A DNA stretch of 64,000 bases from an uncultured Muribaculaceae bacterium (GCA_910577315.1 CAJTME010000003.1:124001-188000); one strand, 5' to 3'. Numbered from the stretch's first letter, positions 45,622 to 55,577 are shown. Notes: generated from the letters alone by a model not told the origin. Numbers and translations are program-made.

Positions 45622-45662
45622 AAAAGGCCCCGGAATCGCGTCACGCGCCACCGGGGCCTTTT
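45622..45662. terminator. Bidirectional terminator between the dehydrogenase and the EPS operon
   Basis: Twelve-base-pair perfect arms at 45622-45633 and 45651-45662 start with A4 and end with T4. The hairpin can serve both the plus-strand dehydrogenase and the minus-strand exopolysaccharide operon. Confidence 0.8.
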
Positions 45663-45679
45663 ATTTAGTTTTTATTAAA

Positions 45680-47098
45680 TCACTTCAGAATGCGGTCGAG
45701 ATGCAATGACGGTGCCTTCCAGCCAATTTGCTTCAAAAGTTTTTTCTTAATCTTAAGGTCCTCTTTTGAACCGGGCTCAACCACAATTATCTCGCTTGTC
45801 GAATCATACATTTTCCGGAAACCGGCCAATCCCCCTGGATTTCCGGCCACAAATACTTCTCCGCCATACCCGTCCCTCAGATACTGTCCGGGATAAATAT
45901 AAACTATATTATCGGATATGAACTGGTTAATGACTCCCGTAAACAAATACGGCGCTCCATAGAATATATTTCGTGTTATGGGTATGGGGGTTCTTACAAG
46001 ACTGTAGCATAAAATATCAGCATCACGTTTTTCTGGACTGTCAAATCCATTGTCGCCCATCATATAGCAGATATTGCCGGAGAATTCACAGTTATCAAAA
46101 CCAACAGTCCTTTTTTGTTCGTCTTTAAGAAAATATTCAAACGCCTGCCGGCAATGTAGGATTTTATTGTTTACAAAACGTATATTGCTCGGGGTCGTGT
46201 GCAAATCTCCCGAACCCTGAATGGTTGTGGCACAATCATAGGTGCGGCTTATAGTACAGTCTGCGACAAGATTGTCGTTGCATCCCACAGCCCAGGCTTC
46301 AACGCCGTTTCCATATCTTACCCAGCTGCTGTAGCCAATCTGAACCGCCCCGCCAATTATATCAAAACGGCAGTTATTTATCTCGCAACCCTCCATCAAA
46401 GCCACTCCATGACGTCCAAAGCCGACGAAAGCGATGTCATTTAAAACGGTATCATGCAGGCCGGAGGCTCCAATTTCATAAACCGAGAAGCATAGATTTC
46501 CATATTTCTGAGGATTCTCCGAAGAATAAAAATAGATTTTACGATATGGCCTGTCTTTAACCTCCTCTTTTGAAAATATATTGGAGGTGAAAAAGTCACC
46601 GTCTTTTGAAAGCTCATCCATTGATTTCACCATGTGGCCAAAAATGCGGTCGGCGCGGCTGTCATAAATGCATCCGACATCATAAAAGGCCTCCGGCATC
46701 GAGGCTATGTCACGGCTTATGCCGCAGAACAGACTGTCAATGGCCAAATCCAATGACCATATATTATCGTTCTCACGGTTCCACGCTTCCGGATTTTTCA
46801 AAACCCTAAAGCCACATATCACCGGAGCCTCACCTTTTCCGTAGGCCGAAACTTCACAGCCATTCAGATTTTTCAGATACCCGAAAAACACGTCTCCACG
46901 CTTCAACAGAATTCTTGAATTCTGCCGCATGTCGTATGTAAGCCCGTTAATCGTCTGTTTAGGCTTTTCCCTTGTCCCGGGATTGGAGTCGTCCCCAGCG
47001 GTGGAAGATATATAGATTTCGCGGTCATAGCCCCACGAAAAATTAACCTGAAGCACCCCAAGCGACATCACCAAGAAGACTATTGCCCGCAACATCAT
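45680..47098 (-). CDS. Secreted right-handed beta-helix protein of the EPS locus
   Basis: This 472-residue protein has a signal peptide and then the opening typical of parallel beta-helix proteins (REIYISSTAGDDSNPGTREKPKQTI). Short repeating coils follow with N-ladder-like CEINNCRFDIIGG, NDNLVADCTIS and IRFVNNKILHC segments, as in polysaccharide lyases, epimerases and glycoside-hydrolase-like helices. A catalytic site cannot be assigned. As the last gene of the polysaccharide operon it may modify or cut the polymer. Its start overlaps the pyruvyl transferase stop by four bases. The region looks more AT-rich than the genome flanks. Confidence 0.75.
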   Translation of the reverse strand: MMLRAIVFLVMSLGVLQVNFSWGYDREIYISSTAGDDSNPGTREKPKQTINGLTYDMRQNSRILLKRGDVFFGYLKNLNGCEVSAYGKGEAPVICGFRVLKNPEAWNRENDNIWSLDLAIDSLFCGISRDIASMPEAFYDVGCIYDSRADRIFGHMVKSMDELSKDGDFFTSNIFSKEEVKDRPYRKIYFYSSENPQKYGNLCFSVYEIGASGLHDTVLNDIAFVGFGRHGVALMEGCEINNCRFDIIGGAVQIGYSSWVRYGNGVEAWAVGCNDNLVADCTISRTYDCATTIQGSGDLHTTPSNIRFVNNKILHCRQAFEYFLKDEQKRTVGFDNCEFSGNICYMMGDNGFDSPEKRDADILCYSLVRTPIPITRNIFYGAPYLFTGVINQFISDNIVYIYPGQYLRDGYGGEVFVAGNPGGLAGFRKMYDSTSEIIVVEPGSKEDLKIKKKLLKQIGWKAPSLHLDRILK

Positions 47099-48174
47099 CT
47101 TTTATCCGTTAAGGCGTGAGTAAGAAAATCCATAGAGGCCGCCCTCATGTCTGTCAATATTTTTTTCGCTGATAAGAAATCTACATCGGGCAGTCCCATC
47201 AGCTCATCATCTTTCGTCTTCAATAAATCCGACAATCCCAGCGATGTCAACAGGTCCACATACCTGGAATCTTTTCCGTCATTGAGGACATAAGTATAGA
47301 ACGGACGTTCAAATATGATTGAAAATGCCGTGGCATGGAAGGAGGACGTGACAACGGCTGCCGCATTACGGAAATATGATACAAACTCCCCTACTCCAAT
47401 CTCAAGCCTGGAAACATCCACAACTTCGGCCCCTATTCTCTCGGCCAAAGCTGTCGCACGGCGTATAAGCATGTCAGGACATTCGGCAAGAGTCCTTACC
47501 TCATACACCAGAACATATTTTTTATGCCGGCGCGGGCTGTCTGCCATCTCATGCCAAACCTTCTCGTCCACGAGCAGCGTCGGATCAATTGTTGTTTCCA
47601 CATCAAGCCCGGTCATTTTTTTGGTGAGGGATGCATAGTTGGCTTCCCTGAATGAAAAACTGTCAAACCGGCCGATGGCGTGGCCAAGATTTTCCGCCCC
47701 CATTGTCTCAACAGACCGTTGCGTACTGCTCACAGCATAGCCAATCAAACGGCTGTTTGCCCCCCTTGCGAAATCGCCGGAATAAAACCGATCGGGCCTT
47801 CCATCTTGACATAAGCGCCAAACCTGGTCGCTACCAACCACATATGCATCAAAGTCATCAGGAATTGAATCCGTATAGGCATTGGATGTCAATGACAGAT
47901 ATTGCTTCTCAAACGGCTTGAACAGTTTATGGCGCCGTCTCATCCTGGCGGCATCTTTAAGATACGGCAACAACTTATGTGGAAACGGCAGCTTTTTCAA
48001 AAGCCAGCTCAATACGATAGGCTTATACGCCAACTCCACATCCGGCTGGCGATAATCAATCACCTTGACGTCGTGCCCGAGAGACTGCAACACAGACTGC
48101 AACGCATAGCATTGCAATACAGCCCCGTAATTAAGCGCCCTATGAAAGGTAAGGATTCCTATTCTCATCATCAA
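47095..48174 (-). CDS. Polysaccharide pyruvyl transferase family protein
   Basis: This 359-residue protein of the PS_pyruv_trans family has an N-terminal GILTFHRALNYGAVLQCYALQ motif (the GxxNxGxxL region), the central DAYVVGSDQVWR and the later TSSFHATAFSIIFERPFY with the HGxxF-like signature. Members attach ketal pyruvate to sugars of surface polymers. It acts in the cytosol or at the membrane on lipid-linked repeat units. It overlaps the Wzy-like gene by 35 bp and the beta-helix gene by 4 bp, showing tight operon packing. Confidence 0.88.
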   Translation of the reverse strand: MMMRIGILTFHRALNYGAVLQCYALQSVLQSLGHDVKVIDYRQPDVELAYKPIVLSWLLKKLPFPHKLLPYLKDAARMRRRHKLFKPFEKQYLSLTSNAYTDSIPDDFDAYVVGSDQVWRLCQDGRPDRFYSGDFARGANSRLIGYAVSSTQRSVETMGAENLGHAIGRFDSFSFREANYASLTKKMTGLDVETTIDPTLLVDEKVWHEMADSPRRHKKYVLVYEVRTLAECPDMLIRRATALAERIGAEVVDVSRLEIGVGEFVSYFRNAAAVVTSSFHATAFSIIFERPFYTYVLNDGKDSRYVDLLTSLGLSDLLKTKDDELMGLPDVDFLSAKKILTDMRAASMDFLTHALTDKR

Positions 48175-49423
48175 TCAAATTTTCGGAATTTAAGGTGCCG
48201 TCACTGTCTGAGGCCTCCTTATCGCGGCGGGCTGACAACATGATGGCATAAAGATACAGACCCATGATTAGCTGGTTCCCATCGCGGAATGCCTCCATAG
48301 ATGTCACAATTGAAGCGACGACGACTGTTATTATCGTAAAACGGATATATTGCAGCCCGTCATCGCGGCAATTTCTTACACCCTTGTATAGGATAATAAG
48401 AAATATGATTACAGCCGGTATGCCGATTATCCACGACAGCCCTACAAGGCCTAAGTCCACCCAGAAGAAGCTAAGCCTGTCCTCAACCGTCATAAGCTTG
48501 CGGCCATATTTACTCTGGTCATACAACGAAGCTCCGCTACCAAAGAATTTCTCGCCCGGTTTTACAAAAAATTCATTGGCAAAATAATCATATTCAAAAT
48601 AACGCACATAGTCTTCGTTGTCAAAATTCTGGTCATCCTCGTTACGTTCAATCATCTCCTCCATCTTCTCGCTTACAATAGGAATATTCAAGGCACATAT
48701 TCCCAGCACCGAAAAAACAGCGGCCCAGACAACCATCTTGCCAACCTTCTTGGTAACCACGCCGATAAGCAAGAAAGCACAAATCACCGTAGCTGCTGTA
48801 AGGCTTCGGAAGCCCATGATAAATATCGGTATCAGCGCGAGCGCGGTACACCCTACATAAAACGGTTTCTTTGAAACCAGCCACTTGTTTATTCCATACA
48901 GAAACAGGCAGTAGGAACATATACTTCCCGGCATACGCATGCGGAAGAATTCCTCGTTCACCGTAATCTCATTCGCCGCACCACTCCATATTATACGCGG
49001 ATATATAAGCCACTGAAATATATAGCAGCAACACCATATTATTGAAATTACAGCGATAGCCTTTTCGACCTGATCAAGCTTGAATCTGTAATAGGCAAAT
49101 ATAAATAACGAGAACAATCCCAGATAGTTATACGAATATGCAAATACTTTCACAGGATTCTGTCCGTTGAACACAAACGAGTAAACGCAAGAGCCCAACA
49201 CCGCCACCAGATAGGCCACATACCATTTCCGCTCAGGAATATTATAGTCAGAGGTCCTGATGAAAAAATAGAGAAGTATGCCAACAAACAGATATTTAAA
49301 AAAGCCTGCTGAAAGCCACACCACTCCAAACCCCAGGGTCATGAACAGGAGCCAGGCCACAATGGTTTTGTAGCCTCCGCTTTCCTCGTTATAATATTCT
49401 AAATCCATCTCAGGGTTTTCCAT
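48140..49423 (-). CDS. Wzy-like O-antigen/EPS polymerase
   Basis: This 427-residue integral membrane protein has about eleven hydrophobic segments. A large external loop of about 90 residues between the later helices (EKMEEMIERNEDDQNF through the FFGSGASLYDQSKYG motif) is the usual Wzy_C-like layout. No exact family signature is strong, but size, topology and position between the pyruvyl transferase and flippase-linked genes point to the polymerase of the Wzx/Wzy pathway. It lies 28 bp after the F420-type gene. Confidence 0.72.
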   Translation of the reverse strand: MENPEMDLEYYNEESGGYKTIVAWLLFMTLGFGVVWLSAGFFKYLFVGILLYFFIRTSDYNIPERKWYVAYLVAVLGSCVYSFVFNGQNPVKVFAYSYNYLGLFSLFIFAYYRFKLDQVEKAIAVISIIWCCCYIFQWLIYPRIIWSGAANEITVNEEFFRMRMPGSICSYCLFLYGINKWLVSKKPFYVGCTALALIPIFIMGFRSLTAATVICAFLLIGVVTKKVGKMVVWAAVFSVLGICALNIPIVSEKMEEMIERNEDDQNFDNEDYVRYFEYDYFANEFFVKPGEKFFGSGASLYDQSKYGRKLMTVEDRLSFFWVDLGLVGLSWIIGIPAVIIFLIILYKGVRNCRDDGLQYIRFTIITVVVASIVTSMEAFRDGNQLIMGLYLYAIMLSARRDKEASDSDGTLNSENLIDDENRNPYLS

Positions 49424-49451
49424 ATCGTCTCGCTTTTAATATTATACAAAC

Positions 49452-50624
49452 TCAGCCCCCGAATCCACAACGCCGGGAAATCTTGCGCATCAAAGTCCTG
49501 AATTTTCTGCGGACAACACGCATCTTATATCTTATGCCTACATTGCCATAATGTCTCATGACATAATCCAGGCCATGCGCCTCGTAATCCTTCTCGAAAG
49601 AATCCCGTTTTGGAGAAATCACGGAAGGACGGCGCAGATTGGGATTGACATTTGTATCAGCTTCGGTGGGCAGGATGTTAAGGCTGTCTTTCACAAGAGA
49701 CATGAGTTTACGCCCTTTTTCAGTGTTCACGAGCACCAATGACACACCTTTGTTGTCTGCGTTGAAGCCAGGCACCTTATTCTGCCAGCCCCAGAAATCG
49801 GCGAGGGTGATGTCGGACGGACGCTTCATGTTGGCAAAGGGGCACACCTCGCAGCAGTGACGGAACATTATGTGTTCATAAAACAGGTGGGTGTATGTAT
49901 AGTTATCCTTACATTCCCCGCCGGCTGTGAACGACTCTCTGTGTGCGGACCATCCGAACAGCTGTTTATCCCTGAAATTGACTTTTTCCAGAGGCGCGCC
50001 CATCTTTTTTTCCATATAGTCGACGTAATCGCGCCAGATATACGGCCCCGGCACACCATGGCATACAATATCAACCAGATAGAGGTTTTCACGCAGCCGA
50101 GGGCCTATGAAAGAGGCGAGCCCGGATGTCTGGCAGGGAGTGCCCGAGAACAGGACCGGCAGCCCGGCACGCAAATCGGCCTTTACCTGCCGAAATATTC
50201 CGGTAAGGTCGCTTTGAACATATTTACTGCCTTTGAATTCATTCCGCTCTTCCTTGGTTACGGCACGTTTATGGGCCACACGGAAATGCTCCTTGTACCC
50301 GACACCGTATACCACGCCGCCCAACTCCAACACATAATCAGAGGCTGCGACAAACATACCTCCGCTGCGGCTCGTCTCAAGCTCGTGCATGTCTTTATGG
50401 CGCACGGCGTAAGCTTCGGCCTGAGGCAGATTGAGCGTCACATCATAATTCTCGTGGAAGGCGCAAACCTTCTCACACATTCCGCACTCGACACACTTTT
50501 CCAAATCTACAACGGGATATAGAAAACCCAGTGCGTCGGGTTTCATTGTTATGGCATTCTTGCCGCAGATGCTTTCGCAAGCCGTACATCCACAACAATT
50601 TTTAGGGTCGGTTATATTTATCAT
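49452..50624 (-). CDS. Coenzyme F420 hydrogenase/dehydrogenase beta-subunit-like protein of the EPS locus
   Basis: This 390-residue protein has two N-terminal 4Fe-4S clusters (CCGCTACESICGKNAITM and CVECGMCEKVC) and an FrhB-type domain with VYGVGYKEHFRVAHKRAV, FSGTPCQTSGLASF and DIVCHGVPG, then a third CCEVCPFANMKRPSD cysteine block. Genes of this type are frequent in exopolysaccharide clusters next to pyruvyl transferases, although their chemistry there is not established. It lies between the flippase and the Wzy-like gene. The protein ends in a basic tail. Confidence 0.85.
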   Translation of the reverse strand: MINITDPKNCCGCTACESICGKNAITMKPDALGFLYPVVDLEKCVECGMCEKVCAFHENYDVTLNLPQAEAYAVRHKDMHELETSRSGGMFVAASDYVLELGGVVYGVGYKEHFRVAHKRAVTKEERNEFKGSKYVQSDLTGIFRQVKADLRAGLPVLFSGTPCQTSGLASFIGPRLRENLYLVDIVCHGVPGPYIWRDYVDYMEKKMGAPLEKVNFRDKQLFGWSAHRESFTAGGECKDNYTYTHLFYEHIMFRHCCEVCPFANMKRPSDITLADFWGWQNKVPGFNADNKGVSLVLVNTEKGRKLMSLVKDSLNILPTEADTNVNPNLRRPSVISPKRDSFEKDYEAHGLDYVMRHYGNVGIRYKMRVVRRKFRTLMRKISRRCGFGG

Positions 50625-50638
50625 TCTACATTTGCAAA

Positions 50639-52177
50639 TTAAGCTCCGCGACGCGAAGTCACCTTACGGAGTCTCGCCATCATGAAATCGCGCTCGACAT
50701 GGGTACAGCCAACAACATATATGGCTACCGCCGTACAAATCACGCAAATCAAGACATTGATGACAAAATTAATAAAATTCTCCGGCATATAATATCGGGC
50801 TATACCGGGCAAAATCAAAGCGCATGCCGAGACCAGGATAACATTAAAGTAAACCTTAGTCAGATATTTACGGACCTCCAGCTTTATCAATCCGCGAAGC
50901 ATCACAAGCCTGGCGGCCAAACATAGCTGAGACACGATGACTGCGACAATGTAGACCCACACAGGGGAAAATCCGTTACGCAACAGCACGTAGGACACCG
51001 GAAGATTTAGCATTTGGAGTCCACCGACAATTATCTGATAGTTACGTATGCGCCCTGTGGCAAGCATCGCTGTTATCAATGGGCCGGAAATCGACTCGCT
51101 CAGGGCAAACAGAAGAGTCAGCTGAACAAATATCGGGGCATATCCCGGAACTTCTGTCAGCCACAGTCCCAGCAGGTAGTTCGTATTGAGCAATACTGGC
51201 AAAGAGATGAGCAGCAGCATGTAGTAGGAAAGCCTTGCCCCTTGAAATACCAACGTCATCATATACGAATAGTCACCGGACGCATATGATTTGGTTATCT
51301 GCGGGTTCAGTGCCGTCATAAAGTTGGTGACGAAGCCCGTTATCGCCGTACGGACCTGCATGGCAATACCGGCGGCGGCATTGACGACGGTTCCGTAAAA
51401 CAGGTTTATGACAATGTTTCCTCCCTGGTCGCGCAACAAAGAACTGCTGGCCCCTATGAAATTCCAACCCGCAAATCCGAACATCTGCCTGAGCAAAGGA
51501 CGGTCGATTACAAACCGATACTTACATTCCTGGAAATGCGAACGGCAATACCATGTATAGACCAGCCTGATGATGGCCGCCAACGCAAACATAAGCACGG
51601 CATAAAACACAAGGCGGTCCGAAACCGAAAGCATTATCAAATAGGCAATGCCAAGCTTACCCAAAGCCTCGAGAATACTGATATATGCAAACGCCGACAT
51701 TTTTTCATGCGAAATTATACTGGCGTTATACGGCAGGGAAATCAGGTTTACCACAAAAGTCGCAATTGACAGCTGATAAACCCAGTTGGCAGAAACCAGG
51801 CGCCCCGCGGGGAACACCATCTTAACATTCAGGAACCACAGACCCGCGGTCTCTGCCAAGATGACGATTATGCCCGAAATGATGAGCAGGATATTGACTG
51901 AGGTCGAGAATATGAGTCCCAGGCGTTCCTGCCGTCCAGTACCCAACTCATAGGTAAGGTAGCGGCTGATTGCCGAAGAAAGAGAACCGCTCACGATGGC
52001 AAACATCGCCACAACACCGCCAACGACATTGTATATACCAAAATCCGATACCCCGAGAGCTTCAAGAACGACTCTCGAGGTATAAAGATTTACAGCCATT
52101 AAAAACAGCATTCTCACATAGAGAAGCATCGTGTTTTTGGCTATGCGTTTACTTGCGGCGGCTCTATTTTCCGTCAT
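50639..52177 (-). CDS. Wzx-like polysaccharide flippase (MATE/MVF-type)
   Basis: This 512-residue integral membrane protein has about fourteen helices and the polysaccharide-flippase N-terminus (RIAKNTMLLYVRMLFLMAVNLYTSRVVLEALGVSDFGIYNVVGGVVAMF). It moves undecaprenyl-linked repeat units across the inner membrane, from cytosolic to periplasmic side, for polymerisation. It lies 14 bp upstream of the F420-type gene and 42 bp downstream of the Wzc-like gene in the same operon. Confidence 0.9.
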   Translation of the reverse strand: MTENRAAASKRIAKNTMLLYVRMLFLMAVNLYTSRVVLEALGVSDFGIYNVVGGVVAMFAIVSGSLSSAISRYLTYELGTGRQERLGLIFSTSVNILLIISGIIVILAETAGLWFLNVKMVFPAGRLVSANWVYQLSIATFVVNLISLPYNASIISHEKMSAFAYISILEALGKLGIAYLIMLSVSDRLVFYAVLMFALAAIIRLVYTWYCRSHFQECKYRFVIDRPLLRQMFGFAGWNFIGASSSLLRDQGGNIVINLFYGTVVNAAAGIAMQVRTAITGFVTNFMTALNPQITKSYASGDYSYMMTLVFQGARLSYYMLLLISLPVLLNTNYLLGLWLTEVPGYAPIFVQLTLLFALSESISGPLITAMLATGRIRNYQIIVGGLQMLNLPVSYVLLRNGFSPVWVYIVAVIVSQLCLAARLVMLRGLIKLEVRKYLTKVYFNVILVSACALILPGIARYYMPENFINFVINVLICVICTAVAIYVVGCTHVERDFMMARLRKVTSRRGA

Positions 52178-52219
52178 AACAGGATGCTAACTGCCCATAC
52201 TGAAATCATGCGGGGGTTC

Positions 52220-54532
52220 TCATTTCTGCTTTTCGTCATGGCCATAGCCATAACCATAGCCTTTCTTGGAAGTTGTGCCATTGACGATAAGCGACATCTT
52301 TTTAAGACGCTGACCTCCGTACACGGCATTGATGAACTTAACGTCGTTAAAGGTTGTGTGATTAACACGGCATACATACACCGTAGCATCGCTGATGCGG
52401 TCAAGCACATAAGTATCGCTGACCATTCCCACAGGAGCTGTGTCGACAACGATGAAGTCATATTCCTGACGCAACTGAGCAAACATGTCGTCGATCTTGG
52501 TCGACATCAGAAGTTCGGCAGGATTTGGCGGAATCTTACCGGCCACTATGACATCCATGTTCTTCATTACAGCATCTTTCTGGATTATATCCGACAGAGT
52601 GTACTGATCAGACGCGAGATACTGAGTAAGACCCGGTTCGGTGGGAATACCCAGATAGTTGCCGAGCTGAGGCTTGCGTATATCCATACCGACGAGGAGC
52701 ACTTTCTTGCCCATCAGGGCCATGGTACCGGCAAGGTTCACAGACATGAACGACTTGCCTTCTCCGGGAATGGTGGAGGTAACAAGGATAACCTTATCCT
52801 TGTTGGGGGTGAGCATGAACTGCAGGTTCGCGCGCATCAGGCGGAACAGTTCGGCAACCGTGGAAGAATCTTTGACAACAAGTTTATCTGAACTGTTTAC
52901 AGTGCAAATCTCGCCGAGGATGGGCACCTTGGTGTGATTCTCAAGTTCGGCGCGGCTCTCAAATTTGGATTTGAAGCGGTTGCGCAGATACAATATTCCG
53001 ACAGGAATAGCCAAACCGAGCACAAATGCGAGCATAAGCATACGTTTGCGGGTCATGCTGATGGGTTTGAAGTATGCAAAGGCTTCGTCAACAATAATGC
53101 CACGGGGCACTGAATTGGCAATTGACAGGGCGGTTTCCTCGCGCTGGCGCAGGAGGTACATGAACAGTTGCTCCTTTACCGACTGCTGACGCTTTATGTT
53201 GATGTATTCGCGCTCCTGACGGGGAATGTTGCCAAGCTGCGTCATCGACTCATTAGCCTGACGGCGCAATTCACGAAGCCTTACCGAAGATGACTCGGCA
53301 GCCTTTTCTATCGTATTGAATATATTTTCCCTCATCGCATCAATACGTGCGGTGAGATTCTTCAATGCGGCATTATCGCCCTTGGCGTTGTTCTCCAGTG
53401 TCATACGCTGAAGAACCAAGGCATTATAAGATTTGATAGCTTCAGCCGCTGCGGATTCCGAGCCCAACGAACCTGTGGGTATAAGCGAATACCGGTTCTC
53501 TGGATCAGTTATGAATTTGCGGGTCATCTGCAGAACTTCATAGTTTGCCTCAGCCGCCACCAGAGTCTTTTCAACTTCGCCACGCTTCTCCATGAGGTAT
53601 GTGGCTTCTGCCCTTACATCTGTAAGTTTATTATTTTCCTTATACTTCTCGACAGCTTCTTCTGATGAATCAAGTTCTTTGGATAAAGATTCGAGTCGGC
53701 TGTCTATGAATTCAGCCGTCTTGATTCCCTTCTGTTGTTTCTCTGAAACGCCAAACTGGTTGTAAATCTCGACAATCTTATTCAGCAGATCCTTTGACTG
53801 TGCGATTATCGGTCCGTTGACATCGAGGAGAATCATATTTGCTTTCTTATTTGGAATCGAGATTTCCACCATACCGGCGACAGCTTCGGCCGCCTGATTA
53901 TAGTTTGAGATGGATATGTATTCCTTAAATGATTCTCCCGGCTCAAAATATTTGGTCTTATTGAAAACGAACAGTCCGTAGGGGGTGTCGAATGAAATCG
54001 GGAATTTCTGATTTTTTTCCTCAGCCACGGTCTCATTGTCCACCTTCAGCCGAACGTCTACATCTTCTTTATCACTAACGACCAGTCGGAAAACAAGAGC
54101 ATATTTAAGGGTATCGGCGATAGAGGGCTCATAGAAAATCTCAACTGGCGCATCCTTATATTTCGGGCTGCCAACCAACAGATTCTCTTTTACATAATAG
54201 TTTTTGTTAAGCTGGAGGTCTTTCACAGCCTGCCTGAGCACTGTATGCGACGACATGACCATCAGCTCGTCATCAACCGAACTGTATCCGCCGAACATAT
54301 CACCCATCGAGAACATCTTGGAAAGCTGGGAGCCGTCGCCACCGTCCTGTTGGGAAATAAGGACATTCGCACTTACTTCATAAATAGGATTCTTACGGAG
54401 TGAATAGAGGTAGGCCAGTCCGCAGCAAACAATAACTGACACAACAAACCACCACCATTTTGACTTATACTCCTCATAGAGTTCAATAGGATTAAAGCCT
54501 GATGATTTTCGAGTGATATGATTATAACTCAT
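52220..54532 (-). CDS. wzc: Wzc-like chain-length determinant and bacterial tyrosine kinase
   Basis: This 770-residue inner-membrane protein combines an N-terminal Wzz domain (helix at about residue 27, YEEYKSKWWWFVVSVIVCC), long periplasmic coiled coils, a second helix (MLMLAFVLGLAIPVGILYLRN, about 505-525) and a cytosolic BY-kinase. Walker A is STIPGEGKSFMSVNLAG, Walker A' is VLLVGMDIRKPQ and Walker B is FIVVDTAPVGMV. The C-terminal tyrosine cluster GYGYGYGH is the autophosphorylation tail. It controls polymer length and export with the Wza-like protein, encoded just upstream. No cognate phosphatase gene is present. Confidence 0.94.
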   Translation of the reverse strand: MSYNHITRKSSGFNPIELYEEYKSKWWWFVVSVIVCCGLAYLYSLRKNPIYEVSANVLISQQDGGDGSQLSKMFSMGDMFGGYSSVDDELMVMSSHTVLRQAVKDLQLNKNYYVKENLLVGSPKYKDAPVEIFYEPSIADTLKYALVFRLVVSDKEDVDVRLKVDNETVAEEKNQKFPISFDTPYGLFVFNKTKYFEPGESFKEYISISNYNQAAEAVAGMVEISIPNKKANMILLDVNGPIIAQSKDLLNKIVEIYNQFGVSEKQQKGIKTAEFIDSRLESLSKELDSSEEAVEKYKENNKLTDVRAEATYLMEKRGEVEKTLVAAEANYEVLQMTRKFITDPENRYSLIPTGSLGSESAAAEAIKSYNALVLQRMTLENNAKGDNAALKNLTARIDAMRENIFNTIEKAAESSSVRLRELRRQANESMTQLGNIPRQEREYINIKRQQSVKEQLFMYLLRQREETALSIANSVPRGIIVDEAFAYFKPISMTRKRMLMLAFVLGLAIPVGILYLRNRFKSKFESRAELENHTKVPILGEICTVNSSDKLVVKDSSTVAELFRLMRANLQFMLTPNKDKVILVTSTIPGEGKSFMSVNLAGTMALMGKKVLLVGMDIRKPQLGNYLGIPTEPGLTQYLASDQYTLSDIIQKDAVMKNMDVIVAGKIPPNPAELLMSTKIDDMFAQLRQEYDFIVVDTAPVGMVSDTYVLDRISDATVYVCRVNHTTFNDVKFINAVYGGQRLKKMSLIVNGTTSKKGYGYGYGHDEKQK

Positions 54533-54563
54533 CGTTTTTGAGCTTTGAGATTATATTTTCTAA

Positions 54564-55367
54564 TTATTTGTTAATCACCAATGCGATCACGAGCGAAGCC
54601 ACTACTGAGCAAGCGCTTACGATTGCAGAAACAACAGATACCTTGAATGCGTTATTCTGGTTATATTCGGCATTATCCTTGCGTACCGCATTCGGTTCCA
54701 CATACAGCACATCATTTTGCTGGAGATAGAAATACGGAGATGTGAGGATTGACGCCTCGTTTATATTGAGACGGTGGTATTCCTTCTTGCCATCAACTTC
54801 ACGGATGAGGAGGATATTGCTTCGTTCACCATAAGGGGTGAGGTCACCTGCATCGGCAAGGGCGTCCAGCACTGAATATCGTTCCCTTTGAACGGTTTTA
54901 GCACCGGGTTTGGACACTTCGCCGAGGACATTTACACGGAAATTCATGAGTTCCACCCTCACATAGGGATCTTCCACGTCTTTGGCGATACGCTGAGTAA
55001 GATACGATGTCAATTCCGTGGTGGTCATGCCTGCGACATGTATGGTACCCAACATCGGGAATTTTATGTCGCCGTCCTTATTTACAATGTATGTTTGCTG
55101 GGTTGCCTGGGTATAGGCCTGAAGATTTCCTCGGGTCGCAGGATTTGAGAGAGGGATGTTGTATGGTGCCGTTGCCTCGGGAACCATCGAGGTAACGGTG
55201 ATGAACAATTCGTCATCCGGAATAATTTTTACATTAAAATCTCCTGATTCAAGAGTTCCTGACGTTGACTGCTCTATATCCTCAAAATATGACAGGGAGG
55301 TTTTGGAGGAGCTGCACGATGCCAAGGCAAAGACAAGCGCACAAAATAATATGTTTTTTATTTTCAT
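54564..55367 (-). CDS. wza: Wza-like polysaccharide export lipoprotein
   Basis: This 267-residue outer-membrane lipoprotein has its acylated cysteine at residue 18 (LVFALASCSSS). A Poly_export domain (IIPDDELFITVTSM, then YIVNKDGDIKFPMLGTIHVAGMT) and an SLBB-like domain (RVNVLGEVSKPGAKTVQRERYSVLDALADAGDLTPYGERSNILLIRE) are evident. The C-terminus has a helix (VSAIVSACSVVASLVIALVI), the usual trans-outer-membrane or anchor helix. The ATG at 55367 restores the lipobox; a longer upstream reading is unlikely. It is the first gene of the seven-gene operon, lying 31 bp upstream of the wzc stop-to-start gap. Confidence 0.92.
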   Translation of the reverse strand: MKIKNILFCALVFALASCSSSKTSLSYFEDIEQSTSGTLESGDFNVKIIPDDELFITVTSMVPEATAPYNIPLSNPATRGNLQAYTQATQQTYIVNKDGDIKFPMLGTIHVAGMTTTELTSYLTQRIAKDVEDPYVRVELMNFRVNVLGEVSKPGAKTVQRERYSVLDALADAGDLTPYGERSNILLIREVDGKKEYHRLNINEASILTSPYFYLQQNDVLYVEPNAVRKDNAEYNQNNAFKVSVVSAIVSACSVVASLVIALVINK

Positions 55368-55450
55368 GATTGAGTCTATAAAATGAGGCGGTGTTAGCAT
55401 AGTCGAGGTATTAACGCATACTCCCGCCATAATATTGTAATTTCAGCCCA

Positions 55451-55481
55451 CAAAGTTAATATTTTTTTTCCAATAGCCCAA
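55451..55481 (-). promoter_or_regulatory. Promoter of the EPS operon
   Basis: On the minus strand, TTG (55481-55479), 20 nt and TAACTTTG (55458-55451) fit the consensus, giving a leader of about 75 nt before the wza ATG at 55367. No other promoter-like box was found within the seven-gene operon. Confidence 0.6.
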
Positions 55482-55503
55482 CTTATCGGGCCCACACATT
55501 GAG

Positions 55504-55550
55504 AGAATAGCTAAAAACAACCTGAAAAGAGGGCTGTTTTTAGCTATTCT
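55504..55550. terminator. Sixteen-base-pair hairpin upstream of the EPS promoter
   Basis: This is a perfect 16-bp inverted repeat with arms at 55504-55519 and 55535-55550 and a 15-nt loop. It lies between the barrel gene stop (55578) and the EPS promoter. A terminator role for the sigma operon is likely; a regulatory role for wza is possible. Confidence 0.6.
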
Positions 55551-55577
55551 AATGAGATTTCGACAAATAAATATCCG

